A stretch of DNA of 64,000 nucleotides from Pleionea sediminis. GTDB taxonomy: Bacteria > Pseudomonadota > Gammaproteobacteria > Enterobacterales > Kangiellaceae. Both the position numbers and the translations under genes were made by a program. Under the pieces are notes generated by a model. That model saw only the letters and a list, made by a program, of their open reading frames with translations. It did no database searches and was not told the origin of the DNA. Where the stretch lies: the NCBI RefSeq assembly GCF_007570825.1, contig NZ_SUNB01000002.1, forward strand, positions 806,001-870,000, given 5' to 3'. Each line of letters starts with the position of its first letter. Within the stretch, counting starts at the first letter, position 1. Shown piece after piece: positions 1-9,876 of the stretch.

Positions 1-963
<963 letters not shown>

Positions 964-1058
964 CTACCGCTATTGAGAGGCATTCACAATGCTATTCAAA
1001 GATTGAGCACCGATAATAGTTAATTATTTATAAAACGCCAGTTAGACGCTCTATTTAC

Positions 1059-1247
1059 TCAACCACTTTTTAAAAGAGTGAGCCAAAAGAGCCCTCCAAT
1101 CATGAATATAAATCCGATAATTCTCAATGACTTATCAGACTGCTCTGCCATGCTCAAAACAAAATTACGCCAAGCTTTAGGGTTTGCGAAAGGCAAAATA
1201 CCCTCTATCACCAAAACCAGCGCTAAAGCTATCCAAAGCTCAGTCAT
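1059..1247 (-). CDS. DUF2065 (YjeT-like) small inner-membrane protein
   Basis: A 62-residue protein with two hydrophobic stretches (about residues 4-24 and 42-60) separated by a short polar part with a Lys/Arg pair; this fits the DUF2065/YjeT family, whose function is unknown. The family is habitually found between hflC and purA, exactly as here. The start is ATG at 1247 with an AAGG element just upstream. A bidirectional terminator separates it from hflC, so it probably has its own promoter. In some gammaproteobacteria hisZ lies between this gene and purA; here it does not. Confidence 0.85.
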   Translation of the reverse strand: MTELWIALALVLVIEGILPFANPKAWRNFVLSMAEQSDKSLRIIGFIFMIGGLFWLTLLKSG

Positions 1248-1294
1248 ACCTTACCCCAACTGTAAAGAAGTTATTACAAATCATTGACTTCAAA

Positions 1295-1327
1295 CAAAAA
1301 AGCCTGATCAAAGATCAGGCTTTTTTG
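1295..1327. terminator. Bidirectional rho-independent terminator after hflC
   Basis: A perfect 9-bp stem (AGCCTGATC / GATCAGGCT, 1301-1321) with a 3-nt loop is flanked by an A-run on the left and a T-run on the right, so it can work in both directions. It sits 19 bases past the hflC stop and ends the leftward hflX-hflK-hflC transcript. Confidence 0.85.
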
Positions 1328-1345
1328 TCATCTCGACAGTTTTGA

Positions 1346-2233
1346 TTAGCGAGCTTTAGAATTTTTCAAATACTTGAAAAACTCACTGTCAGGCTGAATC
1401 ACAAGAACATCACCTTTATTACTGAAAGATTCTCTGTACGCATCTAAGCTTCTTAAAAACGCATAGAACTCTGAGTTTTTGTTGTAAGAATTAGCATACA
1501 CTTCAGCGACCGTCGCATCGGCTTCACCACGAATAGTTCGCGAGTACTCATCGGCTTCAGCCAAAATACGTTGTACATCGGCATCCGTTTTAGACCTCAA
1601 GATACTCGCTTCTTTTTGGCCCTGCGAACGAATATCAACGGCCGTTGCACGACGCTCAGAACGAATTTGCTCATAAACTTGCTCAACAACTCGCGACGTA
1701 TAATTAACTTTCTTAACGCGAATATCAACGACTTCAATTCCGTACTCAGGAACTCGTTCGTTAAGCGCTTTTTCGATTTCGTCCATTAAATCTTCGCGCT
1801 GCTCTGAGATAGCTTCCTGTAAAGTGCGTCGACCAAATTGCTCTCGTAATCCATTATCGACGAGTCGATCAAGAAACGATTCGGCTTTACGAAACTGACC
1901 ATCAGTTCGTAAGTAAAACTGCGGAAAATCAATAACACGCCATTGAACGTAGGTATCAACATCCAAAAACTGTTTATTCGATGTTGTAAATACATCGGGT
2001 TGAGCATCCATCGTTTGCACTCGAGCATCTAAACGTTTGATCGTATCAGCGACGGGCAATTTAAAATGCAATCCTGGACGATATACGATTGGCACATCAC
2101 TCGAATCTCGTAGCACCTTACCAAATCTTAGCTTCAACGCTCTTTCTGACTCATCGATAACAAAAAGAGAGTTAACACCAAGCAGAAGAACTAAAAATCC
2201 TAATAAGAGGAACCAAAAACTTTTACCTTGCAT
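1346..2233 (-). CDS. hflC: HflC, protease modulator of FtsH
   Basis: HflC forms a large periplasm-facing membrane complex with HflK that surrounds and restrains the FtsH protease. The 295-residue protein has an N-terminal membrane anchor (about residues 5-23), then an SPFH/band-7 domain starting at VIDESERALKLRFGKV, and a Glu/Arg-rich helical C-terminal part (about 170-250) with the family's EASILRSKTDADVQRI segment. Length and layout are normal. Its ATG overlaps the hflK stop by one base (TAATG), which indicates translational coupling and fixes the start. Confidence 0.95.
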   Translation of the reverse strand: MQGKSFWFLLLGFLVLLLGVNSLFVIDESERALKLRFGKVLRDSSDVPIVYRPGLHFKLPVADTIKRLDARVQTMDAQPDVFTTSNKQFLDVDTYVQWRVIDFPQFYLRTDGQFRKAESFLDRLVDNGLREQFGRRTLQEAISEQREDLMDEIEKALNERVPEYGIEVVDIRVKKVNYTSRVVEQVYEQIRSERRATAVDIRSQGQKEASILRSKTDADVQRILAEADEYSRTIRGEADATVAEVYANSYNKNSEFYAFLRSLDAYRESFSNKGDVLVIQPDSEFFKYLKNSKAR

Positions 2234-3255
2234 TATCGATTCTCCTGCTGCTTTTTCATGATTTGATCAAGTGGCAAATACATCATGTTATTACCGCCTT
2301 CGACATCAACCATAACTTTTGTCGAACTTTTTAGTATCTGTTCCATTGTTTCCAAATACAAACGATCGCGGGTTACTTGAGGTGCTTTTTCATATTGCGG
2401 TAAAAGCTTGTTGAAACGCGCTACTTCACCATTCGCTTGCGCAACAACTTTCGCTTCATACGCATCAGCCTGTTGTCTCATTTGCTCTGCATTAGCTCGA
2501 GCTTCAGGAATCTGTTTATTTCTGTAAGCTTCTGCATTCTGCAACTCTTTTTTCGCATCTTGTTCCGCCCGGTTAACGTCTTCAAAAGCGTCATTCAAGG
2601 CTTGAGGAGGCGCGGCTTTCTCTAACGTCAGCTGCTCGACTTTTAAACCAGCATTGTAGCTTTCTAAAATACGCTCTAATTCACGCAAAATCTCATTTCG
2701 AATTCTCTCTTTTTCTGTCGTTAAGAGAGCGTCAACTTTGCTATCACCGACTACCTGACGGAGCGAACTTTCTGCGGCTTGTTGCAAAGTTGTATCAGGT
2801 GAAGATAACTCAAATAGATAATTGCGAGGGTCATCAACCCGATATTGAATACCAATTTGTACATCGATGATATTTAAGTCTTTAGTCAACATAACGCCTT
2901 GAACACGCTTTTCTTCAAGCTTGTTTACGTTAACTTTACGTATCGTTTCGATGCCAGCAGGAACCCACTGTAAACCGGAACCGACGATTTCTTTGAACTC
3001 ACCAAAATGAAGGACGACGCCTCTTTCTTGTTCGTTAATGATGTATACGCCTTTCCAAATCCAGAAAAGAGCAGCCACAATCAGCACAATAAAAATAATT
3101 GGCTTGGAACTGCCCGAGTTCGAACCACCGCCATTACTGCCAGAAACTTTGCGCCACAGTTTTTTCACCATTTCATCAATATCAGGAGGCCCATCTTGCT
3201 TATTACGGTTGCCCCATGGATCTTTATTATTACCGCCCGGTGAATTCCAGGTCAT
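2233..3255 (-). CDS. hflK: HflK, protease modulator of FtsH
   Basis: Partner of HflC in the FtsH-regulating membrane complex. The protein has a Gly/Asn-rich cytoplasmic N-terminus (MTWNSPGGNNKDPWG), one membrane segment (about residues 53-71), an SPFH domain from about 75 to 260 and a coiled-coil-like tail. ATG at 3255 is chosen because GGAG lies about 6 bases upstream and MTWN is the usual family start; an in-frame TTG at 3267 would overlap that ribosome site. The order hflX, hflK, hflC on the minus strand is the classical operon. Confidence 0.95.
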   Translation of the reverse strand: MTWNSPGGNNKDPWGNRNKQDGPPDIDEMVKKLWRKVSGSNGGGSNSGSSKPIIFIVLIVAALFWIWKGVYIINEQERGVVLHFGEFKEIVGSGLQWVPAGIETIRKVNVNKLEEKRVQGVMLTKDLNIIDVQIGIQYRVDDPRNYLFELSSPDTTLQQAAESSLRQVVGDSKVDALLTTEKERIRNEILRELERILESYNAGLKVEQLTLEKAAPPQALNDAFEDVNRAEQDAKKELQNAEAYRNKQIPEARANAEQMRQQADAYEAKVVAQANGEVARFNKLLPQYEKAPQVTRDRLYLETMEQILKSSTKVMVDVEGGNNMMYLPLDQIMKKQQENR

Positions 3256-3327
3256 ATCTTTCTCCAATATTCGTTGGGTTGTTAAAATTCATTTCGTTCA
3301 AAATTGTAAGGAGCGCTGTCACAAGAA

Positions 3328-4620
3328 TCAATGTTTCGGCGTAATCATTGCGTCCAGATTAATGTCATTTTTGCGCTCTAATCGCTTCCAATCAGATACA
3401 GGCAGCTTAATTTGAAGAACAAACTCGCCTGCGTCCGTTACTTGTTCGTTTTCTATACAATTCAAATCAAACAATTGACCTCGCAAGGCCATATGCTGAT
3501 TTGACAATAACAATGTTTCTTCACGCCACTCTTCTTGTAATAATTCAGCAACGGTTTCTAAAATGCCGTCTAAGCCGGCACCAGTAATTGCCGAACAATA
3601 TACGCGAAAGTTACCCGTTTCGGGATCTTTTTCGGCTCTTGGCGATAGACCATTTACCTTATCGCACTTGTTATAAACTTCAATAGTCACATTGTCCGTT
3701 GCATCTATCTCACGCAACACCTCGTACACCTGCTCTTTATTATCTTCTCTGCGATCATCGGATGCATCAATCACATGTAACAAAATGTCTGCTTCTCGAC
3801 TTTCTTGCAAGGTCGCTTTAAATGCAGCGACCAAATCATGCGGTAGATGTCGAATAAACCCTACTGTATCTGCCAGTATTGCAGATTGATGGTCGTTTAG
3901 AGATATACGTCGATGTGTCGGATCCAGAGTTGCAAATAATTTATCTTCCGCCAACACATGCGCTTCCGTTAATCGATTGAATAACGTTGATTTGCCGGCA
4001 TTGGTATAGCCCACCAATGATACCGTTGCGACATTCGCTCGCTTACGCGATCGACGCCCTTGCTCGCGCTGTTTTTCGACTTTCTCTAACCGTTTTCGTA
4101 TAGTTTTTATACGCTCTCTTAATAATCGGCGGTCAGTCTCTAATTGGGTTTCACCAGGACCGCGCAATCCGATACCACCTTTTTGCCGCTCTAAGTGAGT
4201 CCAACCACGTACCAGCCGAGTTGATAAATGTTGCAATTGCGCCAGTTCAACTTGAAGTTTCCCTTCATGGGTTTGAGCACGTTGCGCAAAAATATCGAGA
4301 ATCAATCCAGTGCGATCAACCACCCGACACTTCGCCAAATGCTCAATATTTCTCTCTTGAGATGGTGATAGAGAGTGATTAAACAACACAACATCAGCCT
4401 TTTCATCAGCAACAAGCTGAGCAATCTCTTCTATTTTGCCAGTACCAACAAAATATTTCGGCTGAGGAGACGAGCGGCTGGTTGTCACTATGCTTAAAAT
4501 TTCAATACCCGCCGAATTTGTTAAGTCAACAAACTCAGTAAGGTCTTCTTGATTGTTTTGATCGGGAAAATCGACGTGCACGAGTATGGCACGCTCACCG
4601 CCTTGATAACGTTCAAACAC
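3328..4620 (-). CDS. hflX: GTPase HflX
   Basis: HflX is a ribosome-associated GTPase that splits stalled or heat-damaged 70S ribosomes. The 430-residue protein shows the HflX N-terminal domain, the family signature GGIGLRGPGETQLETDRR (about residue 150), a coiled coil, and the GTPase motifs: G1 GYTNAGKST, G3 DTVGF and G4 NKCD. The start codon is GTG at 4620; AGGT about 15 bases upstream is a weak ribosome site and no better start is close. It follows hfq on the same strand with a gap of 97 bases, the arrangement seen in Escherichia and Pseudomonas. Confidence 0.95.
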   Translation of the reverse strand: MFERYQGGERAILVHVDFPDQNNQEDLTEFVDLTNSAGIEILSIVTTSRSSPQPKYFVGTGKIEEIAQLVADEKADVVLFNHSLSPSQERNIEHLAKCRVVDRTGLILDIFAQRAQTHEGKLQVELAQLQHLSTRLVRGWTHLERQKGGIGLRGPGETQLETDRRLLRERIKTIRKRLEKVEKQREQGRRSRKRANVATVSLVGYTNAGKSTLFNRLTEAHVLAEDKLFATLDPTHRRISLNDHQSAILADTVGFIRHLPHDLVAAFKATLQESREADILLHVIDASDDRREDNKEQVYEVLREIDATDNVTIEVYNKCDKVNGLSPRAEKDPETGNFRVYCSAITGAGLDGILETVAELLQEEWREETLLLSNQHMALRGQLFDLNCIENEQVTDAGEFVLQIKLPVSDWKRLERKNDINLDAMITPKH

Positions 4621-4717
4621 TAAATGGAATTACCTGTAATACAAATGAGGTATAGTATGACATGAATCGGCATGGCAGTAATCTTTCACTACCATGCAGA
4701 CCAAGAACGATAAAGAT

Positions 4718-4984
4718 CTATCCGTTATTTCCGAAGTCTTCTTCGCCGGAGCCACCATTTTCACCACCATGAGGCAGCTTGACATTGCGTGTCGGAACAA
4801 TGGTTGAGATAGCATGCTTGTAAACCATTTGACTGACAGTATTCTTTAACAGAACAACGAACTGATCAAACGACTCGACCTGCCCCTGCAATTTGATGCC
4901 ATTGACTAAGTAAATCGCGACTGGAATGCGCTCTCGTCGTAAAGCATTTAAGAAAGGGTCTTGTAGAGACTGCCCTTTTGGCAT
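4718..4984 (-). CDS. hfq: RNA chaperone Hfq
   Basis: Hfq forms a hexameric ring that pairs small RNAs with target mRNAs. The 88-residue protein has the Sm1 region ([20 protein letters not shown]), the [12 protein letters not shown] stretch and the Sm2 motif YKHAIST, with a short acidic Gly/Asn-rich tail ending EEDFGNNG. That acidic tip resembles the tail known to modulate RNA binding in other species. AAGGAG lies seven bases before the ATG. It lies between miaA and hflX, the standard context. Confidence 0.97.
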   Translation of the reverse strand: MPKGQSLQDPFLNALRRERIPVAIYLVNGIKLQGQVESFDQFVVLLKNTVSQMVYKHAISTIVPTRNVKLPHGGENGGSGEEDFGNNG

Positions 4985-5163
4985 GGTGTTTCTCCTTATA
5001 ATGTTATTATTTATTCATTTCCCGACTTTCTAGCACCGGGTTCTTGCAGACTAATGTTGGCCCAAAACGTTTGGCAATATCTTGGAAACTCAGTGTCTCT
5101 ATTAGCAGCTCGCCAAGCGACACATCCCAATAAAATATAGTGTAGCATGCTCCGCTGAATCTG

Positions 5164-6126
5164 CTATATGGAGATATTACTTAAACTTTTCAATATTATA
5201 GCGCAGTTATTTTTTGAAAGAGAGTCAATCCAGTTAACCTCTTCCCAACTTCTTAACCAGGTTAGCTGACGTTTCGCCAGTTGGCGAGTTGCAACAATCG
5301 ATCGATATCTGGCTTGTTCCAGGTCATACTCTCCTTGTAAATAAAGCCACACTTGGCGGTAACCAACGCTGCGCATCGAAGGTAATTCAAGGCTTAAGTC
5401 ACCTCTCGCCATTAGTTTTTCCACCTCTTCTAAAAAACCTGACTGAAGCATGGTATCAAACCGCTGCTCAATACGATGATGCAATATACTGCGCTCTTGC
5501 GGCGCGAGCGCCACCTGCAAACAATCGTAAGGAAATTTTTGCAATGCTTGTTCCTGATGCCATTGCGTTAACGATTTCCCACTCATTAAATACACTTCAA
5601 TGGCCCGAGAAATACGTTGCGGATCATTTGGGTGCAATCGTTCTGCGCTTTTTGGGTCGATTTCTTTTAACCACTCGTGCAGCGCAGGAGCCCCTTCCTC
5701 TTTTAATTTAGCGTTCACTTGCGCGCGAATCGTATCGTCTGTCGCTGGAAGATCGGCGATGCCTTGCAGCAACGCTTTAAAGTACAGCATTGTGCCGCCG
5801 GCCAAAATTGGCCATTTACCACGCTGATAAATATCTTCCAGTAACTCGTACGCATCGTCACGAAACTCAGCAACCGAATAATTCTCGCTTGGGTCCCGAA
5901 TATCAATTAAGTGATGAACTGCCGCACTCCGCTCTTCATCTGAAGGCTTAGCTGTTCCAATATCCATATCACGATAGATTAATGCCGAATCAACACTAAT
6001 TATTTCACCACCTAACATTTGGCATAATTCAATCGCTAGACTCGTTTTGCCCGATGCAGTCGGTCCCATTAAGCAAATAACAGGTTTTTGTTTTTGTAAT
6101 CGCTTCGAGCCTTCTGAAATAATCAT
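5164..6126 (-). CDS. miaA: tRNA dimethylallyltransferase MiaA
   Basis: MiaA transfers a dimethylallyl group to N6 of A37 in tRNAs that read UNN codons. The 320-residue protein carries the P-loop GPTASGKT (about residues 21-28), the DSALIYRDMDIGTAKP motif with the catalytic Asp-Ser-Ala region, LAGGTMLYF, and the C-terminal ATRQLAKRQLTWLR segment. Its ATG lies 13 bases after the mutL stop, so the two genes are probably co-transcribed. A 179-base gap before hfq leaves room for separate hfq promoters. Confidence 0.96.
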   Translation of the reverse strand: MIISEGSKRLQKQKPVICLMGPTASGKTSLAIELCQMLGGEIISVDSALIYRDMDIGTAKPSDEERSAAVHHLIDIRDPSENYSVAEFRDDAYELLEDIYQRGKWPILAGGTMLYFKALLQGIADLPATDDTIRAQVNAKLKEEGAPALHEWLKEIDPKSAERLHPNDPQRISRAIEVYLMSGKSLTQWHQEQALQKFPYDCLQVALAPQERSILHHRIEQRFDTMLQSGFLEEVEKLMARGDLSLELPSMRSVGYRQVWLYLQGEYDLEQARYRSIVATRQLAKRQLTWLRSWEEVNWIDSLSKNNCAIILKSLSNISI

Positions 6127-6139
6127 ATTGCAACCACAA

Positions 6140-7987
6140 TCATATTATTTGGCCAAGCCGCTTTTCGACACCCTCGTGACTTAAGCCTAGCGCAAAACGC
6201 TGCCATTGATCAGAGTCTTTTATTGTGGACTGGCACCAATGGTACAACCAATCCAGTTTGTCTGACGAACAATTTAATGTACTCATAGTGCGAACCAGAT
6301 CTTGTTTTAAAGATTCAGTTGAAATGTTCGTCTGCTTTTTTGAGAAGTACGACGTTAACGCCTTCTCCCAAAACTCCTGGGCAATCGGAACTGACAAAAC
6401 AGGCAGGCGTCGCAGCATCACTTGCTTTTCACCTACGGGAGTCAGTTCAATTCCTAATTGCGCGAGATTATCAAAGAACTCAGGGCTTTCTAAAACATCA
6501 TTATCTTCAGCTGCAACCATTTTTGGTACTAGCAGCGGTTTACTCTGATGCGTATCGACTTCCCAAATGGATAACATTTCACTCGAAAACCATTTGAGAG
6601 CATCGACAAGCCAGATAGAAGACTCTTTAGTCAATAAAAAGTATCGATCGTTAATTAAATGATGGTTAAAACTTTTCGCTTCTGATGAGCTAACTGGATT
6701 AATACTAGAATGATCTGGCGAAATTTTTTCGTCGGCTCCGCTGGAAAAGTTTTCATATAAAGCAAGATGCTCAGCAACTTGTGATGAAGAAGGTTTCACC
6801 CGAGAATAAGCAACTGGTGTGCGAGCTGATGTTTGAGGCGCAAAGTGATGACTTTGAGGACGTGATGAAAATGAATCACCAGCAGCGATTTCCGATAAAA
6901 CAGCTTCAGACAATGCCGTTTCATTAGAACATGTTAATTCTTCAGATGATCGAGCTTCAGCAAATTCTACCGTCGATTCAAAAACATCGCTTTCACTTAA
7001 ACATTGGTGAAGCAACTTAACCAGAAAATCATGAACTTGTCTTGGTTGACGAAATCGAACTTCATGTTTCGTCGGGTGCACATTAACATCAACTTCTTCT
7101 GGCGGACACTGAATATAAATAACGTAAGAAGCAAACCTTCCTTGTGGAATCAGTCCACTGTAACTCTGGCGAATCGCATGACTCAGCAAACGATCTTTAA
7201 CAGGTCTCCCATTAATAAAAATAAATTGGGTGTCCGATTCACTTCGGTGATAGCTCGGCGACGCAAGCCAGCCAGAGATCGATAAATGCTCTAATGCACT
7301 GTTAAAATGTAATGCATTTTTTACAAAGCTAATTCCGCATGCCGCTTTTAATTTTTCCTGCATTAATTTTTCTGAATTCACGGCAGGATAGCGTTTAACG
7401 ACACGCCCATTGTGTTTTAAAGCAAACGCTATGGCAGGATGAGCTAACGCTTCACGTTTAACCGTATCTTCAACGTGAGTAAACTCTGTTTTTTCGGTGC
7501 GTAAAAACTTTCTGCGAGCCGGAGTATTAAAAAATAAATCTCTGACCTCAACGCAAGTTCCTGTCATTGCGGCAGCAGGAGAAACATTCACTTTCATGTC
7601 TCTCCCTTCAGCTTCCGCTTGCCAACCTTGTTCAGATTCGGCTTGTCGACTGCGAAGCAATAAACGGGAAACAGAAGCAATACTGGCTAGTGCTTCGCCA
7701 CGAAATCCCATGCTTTCAACCGCACAAAGGTCACTAAAGCTTCGTATTTTACTGGTCGCATGTCGACTCAATGCCAGTGCTAAATCTTGCTGATGAATTC
7801 CAAAACCATCATCAACAATGCGAATCAAACGAGCGCCACCTCGCTCGATATCAATATCAATTCGCGAGGCTCCAGCATCAACACTGTTTTCAATGAGTTC
7901 TTTTACAACCGAAGCTGGCCGCTCGACAACTTCACCAGCAGCGATTTGATTTGCCAGTTGATTATCCAGCTGTTGAATTCGATTCAT
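6140..7987 (-). CDS. mutL: DNA mismatch repair protein MutL (non-endonuclease type)
   Basis: MutL links MutS mismatch recognition to strand incision. The N-terminal GHKL ATPase domain (about residues 1-330) is clear: ELIENSVDAGA (motif I), DDGFGI (motif II), RHATSKI and GFRGEALASI (motif III). A Ser/Glu-rich linker (about 340-440) joins it to the C-terminal dimerisation domain. At the place where endonuclease-type MutL proteins carry DQHAAHE, this protein has VDALKWFSSE, so the metal-binding nuclease motif is absent. This predicts a MutH-dependent system, but no mutH is in the window. ATG at 7987 is followed directly by the family start (NRIQQLDNQLANQIAAGEVV). Confidence 0.96.
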   Translation of the reverse strand: MNRIQQLDNQLANQIAAGEVVERPASVVKELIENSVDAGASRIDIDIERGGARLIRIVDDGFGIHQQDLALALSRHATSKIRSFSDLCAVESMGFRGEALASIASVSRLLLRSRQAESEQGWQAEAEGRDMKVNVSPAAAMTGTCVEVRDLFFNTPARRKFLRTEKTEFTHVEDTVKREALAHPAIAFALKHNGRVVKRYPAVNSEKLMQEKLKAACGISFVKNALHFNSALEHLSISGWLASPSYHRSESDTQFIFINGRPVKDRLLSHAIRQSYSGLIPQGRFASYVIYIQCPPEEVDVNVHPTKHEVRFRQPRQVHDFLVKLLHQCLSESDVFESTVEFAEARSSEELTCSNETALSEAVLSEIAAGDSFSSRPQSHHFAPQTSARTPVAYSRVKPSSSQVAEHLALYENFSSGADEKISPDHSSINPVSSSEAKSFNHHLINDRYFLLTKESSIWLVDALKWFSSEMLSIWEVDTHQSKPLLVPKMVAAEDNDVLESPEFFDNLAQLGIELTPVGEKQVMLRRLPVLSVPIAQEFWEKALTSYFSKKQTNISTESLKQDLVRTMSTLNCSSDKLDWLYHWCQSTIKDSDQWQRFALGLSHEGVEKRLGQII

Positions 7988-7992
7988 AACCG

Positions 7993-9291
7993 TTAGCGAG
8001 GAATAGTCAGTCTTTGGCCGACTCGAATTTGATCGCCCTTAATTCGATTAGTTTCGCGTAACAGCGGCAAAGGAACATTAAATCTCGCCGCAATTTCCGA
8101 TAAGGTATCACCACTTTTTATGGTGTAGTGACTTTGCTTGGTACTCGCGAACAAAGTTCCGTCCGGTGGATTTTTTCTGAAGTAACTTTTCAATCCTTTA
8201 AATACCGAAGAAGCTAATTTTTTTCGATGGTTGTATTTATTAAGCAGTTTTTCTTCCGATGGGTTGGAAATAAATGCCATTTCAACCAGCATTGCCGGAA
8301 TGTCGGGCATTTTTAAAACAACAAAGCCCGCTCGTTCAACACGCTTTTTATGCATTTTGGGCACACTAAGCGCCAAATGATTGTGAACTTCGGCAGCCGC
8401 ATCAATACTCGCACCAACGGAATAGGTTGTCGATAAATCCAACAAAACTTGTGCCAACAAAGGATCTTTATTACTCAAACTTTCAACGCCGCCAAGAAGA
8501 TCTGACTCATTCTCACGCTGCTCTAACCAGCGCCCCATTTCTGATTGTGCGCCTTTAGGAGAAACCACCCAAACCGATGCGCCTTTAGCTCGCTTATCGT
8601 GAAATCCATCCGCATGAATGGAAATAAAAATATCAGCCTGATGTTGTCGTGCAATCTGAGTACGTTTTCGCAAACTGACGAAGTAGTCACCTTTTCTCAC
8701 TAACAATGCTTTCATACCAGGCTCTTTATCAACCATATCGGCCAATTGTTTAGCCACTTTCAGAGCAATATCTTTTTCGAGTGTTCCTTTTGGACCTACA
8801 GCACCGGGATCTTCGCCACCGTGCCCGGCATCAATGGCAACGACAATATCGCGCTTACCTGTTACCGTTTTAACTTTTGGTTTTACTGGCTCATCACGTT
8901 GCGACTCGTCGATCAAATCAACCACTAAACGGTGACCATAATTTTGAAATGGATTAAGTGTGAAATATTTAAACTGTGATGATTTTTTTAAATCGAGAAC
9001 CACTCGAACAGAATCATCACTTTCACTGGCCCTGACATGCTGTACTAAGTTCGATGTTATATTTAGCTCGGCGGGATCAAAATTAAGTTCTGATTTAGCG
9101 ACATCAATAACGAGTCGCTCAGGATTACTTAATGTAAAAATCGTGTGCTCTGCAGGATCGGATAAATCAAGCACAACCCGCGTAGAATCGGGAGACTGCC
9201 AAAAACGCATTCCTTTGATTTTTGCGGCATGACCGAAAGACATCAATATGACGGAACATACCAACGCAACTTTTATAGAAAACTTTCCCAT
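7993..9291 (-). CDS. amiB: N-acetylmuramoyl-L-alanine amidase AmiB type
   Basis: This periplasmic zinc amidase cuts the stem peptide from muramic acid and helps separate daughter cells. Starting at ATG 9291 gives a signal peptide (MGKFSIKVALVCSVILMSFG, cleaved near GHA-A), an AMIN domain (about 25-125), an Amidase_3 catalytic domain opening with VVAIDAGHGGEDPGAVG and containing the zinc ligands HADGF and EMAFISN, and a C-terminal LysM domain (YTIKSGDTLSEIA). A TTG 20 codons upstream would place a polar stretch before the signal peptide and is less likely. The stop is five bases from the mutL start, so the genes are probably co-transcribed. Confidence 0.93.
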   Translation of the reverse strand: MGKFSIKVALVCSVILMSFGHAAKIKGMRFWQSPDSTRVVLDLSDPAEHTIFTLSNPERLVIDVAKSELNFDPAELNITSNLVQHVRASESDDSVRVVLDLKKSSQFKYFTLNPFQNYGHRLVVDLIDESQRDEPVKPKVKTVTGKRDIVVAIDAGHGGEDPGAVGPKGTLEKDIALKVAKQLADMVDKEPGMKALLVRKGDYFVSLRKRTQIARQHQADIFISIHADGFHDKRAKGASVWVVSPKGAQSEMGRWLEQRENESDLLGGVESLSNKDPLLAQVLLDLSTTYSVGASIDAAAEVHNHLALSVPKMHKKRVERAGFVVLKMPDIPAMLVEMAFISNPSEEKLLNKYNHRKKLASSVFKGLKSYFRKNPPDGTLFASTKQSHYTIKSGDTLSEIAARFNVPLPLLRETNRIKGDQIRVGQRLTIPR

Positions 9292-9417
9292 GAACGACAG
9301 CTTTTTTAAATGATTAATAATAGTTTTAATAAAAATAAGAGATGTTCTCAAGTTCGACCCACATTCACTCGAACAATTCCCAACAATTAATATAAAATCA
9401 CATCGCTAGTATAAATA

Positions 9418-9876
9418 TCAATCAACTTGCATTGTTTGAATCAAAGACTGCTGAGAACTAAACATTTCTGCGACTCTGTGTGAGTTATCATATCGCAATT
9501 CGAGTGTAATGTGTGGCTCAGGTAACCAACCAGTGCCTTTTTCTGGCCATTCTACGAGCAACAAAGCACCTGAATCAGAAAAATATTCATCAACTCCGAT
9601 AAATTCTAACTCTTCGGGATCGGCTAACCGATAGAGATCGAAATGATAAACGCGGTACTCACCAAACTCATAAGGCTCAACCAGGGTATAGGTAGGACTT
9701 TTTATGCTGCCTCCAAACCCCAGTCCGCGCAGTAAACCACGTGCCAATGTCGTTTTACCGGCCCCTAAATCGCCTTTAAGAAAAACCAATCCTTTACCAT
9801 TTAGAGCACGCCCCAACTCTGCACCTAAGGCTTCAGTCTGTTCGCTCCCCAGTAGTTTTCGACTCGCTGAATACAC
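9418..9876 (-). CDS. tsaE: tRNA threonylcarbamoyladenosine ATPase TsaE
   Basis: TsaE is the ATPase that works with TsaB and TsaD to make t6A37 on ANN-decoding tRNAs. The 152-residue protein has the P-loop GDLGAGKTT (about residues 36-44), the SPTYTLVEPY motif and the HFDLYRL/LLVEWPEK segments typical of the family. Translation starts with GTG at 9876, which overlaps the nnr stop by one base (TAGTG), so the start is set by translational coupling. Order nnr-tsaE-amiB-mutL is conserved across gammaproteobacteria. Confidence 0.95.
   Translation of the reverse strand: MYSASRKLLGSEQTEALGAELGRALNGKGLVFLKGDLGAGKTTLARGLLRGLGFGGSIKSPTYTLVEPYEFGEYRVYHFDLYRLADPEELEFIGVDEYFSDSGALLLVEWPEKGTGWLPEPHITLELRYDNSHRVAEMFSSQQSLIQTMQVD

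Noticed and set aside
3256-3267. Upstream TTG start for hflK
   Set aside because: It overlaps the GGAG ribosome site of the ATG at 3255, and MTWN is the family start.
3038-3415. 125-codon plus-strand frame
   Set aside because: It overlaps hflK and the start region antisense to a well-conserved operon, with low-complexity content.
5289-5711. 140-codon plus-strand frame
   Set aside because: It is the complement of miaA, whose motifs are unmistakable; the predicted product has no recognisable domain.
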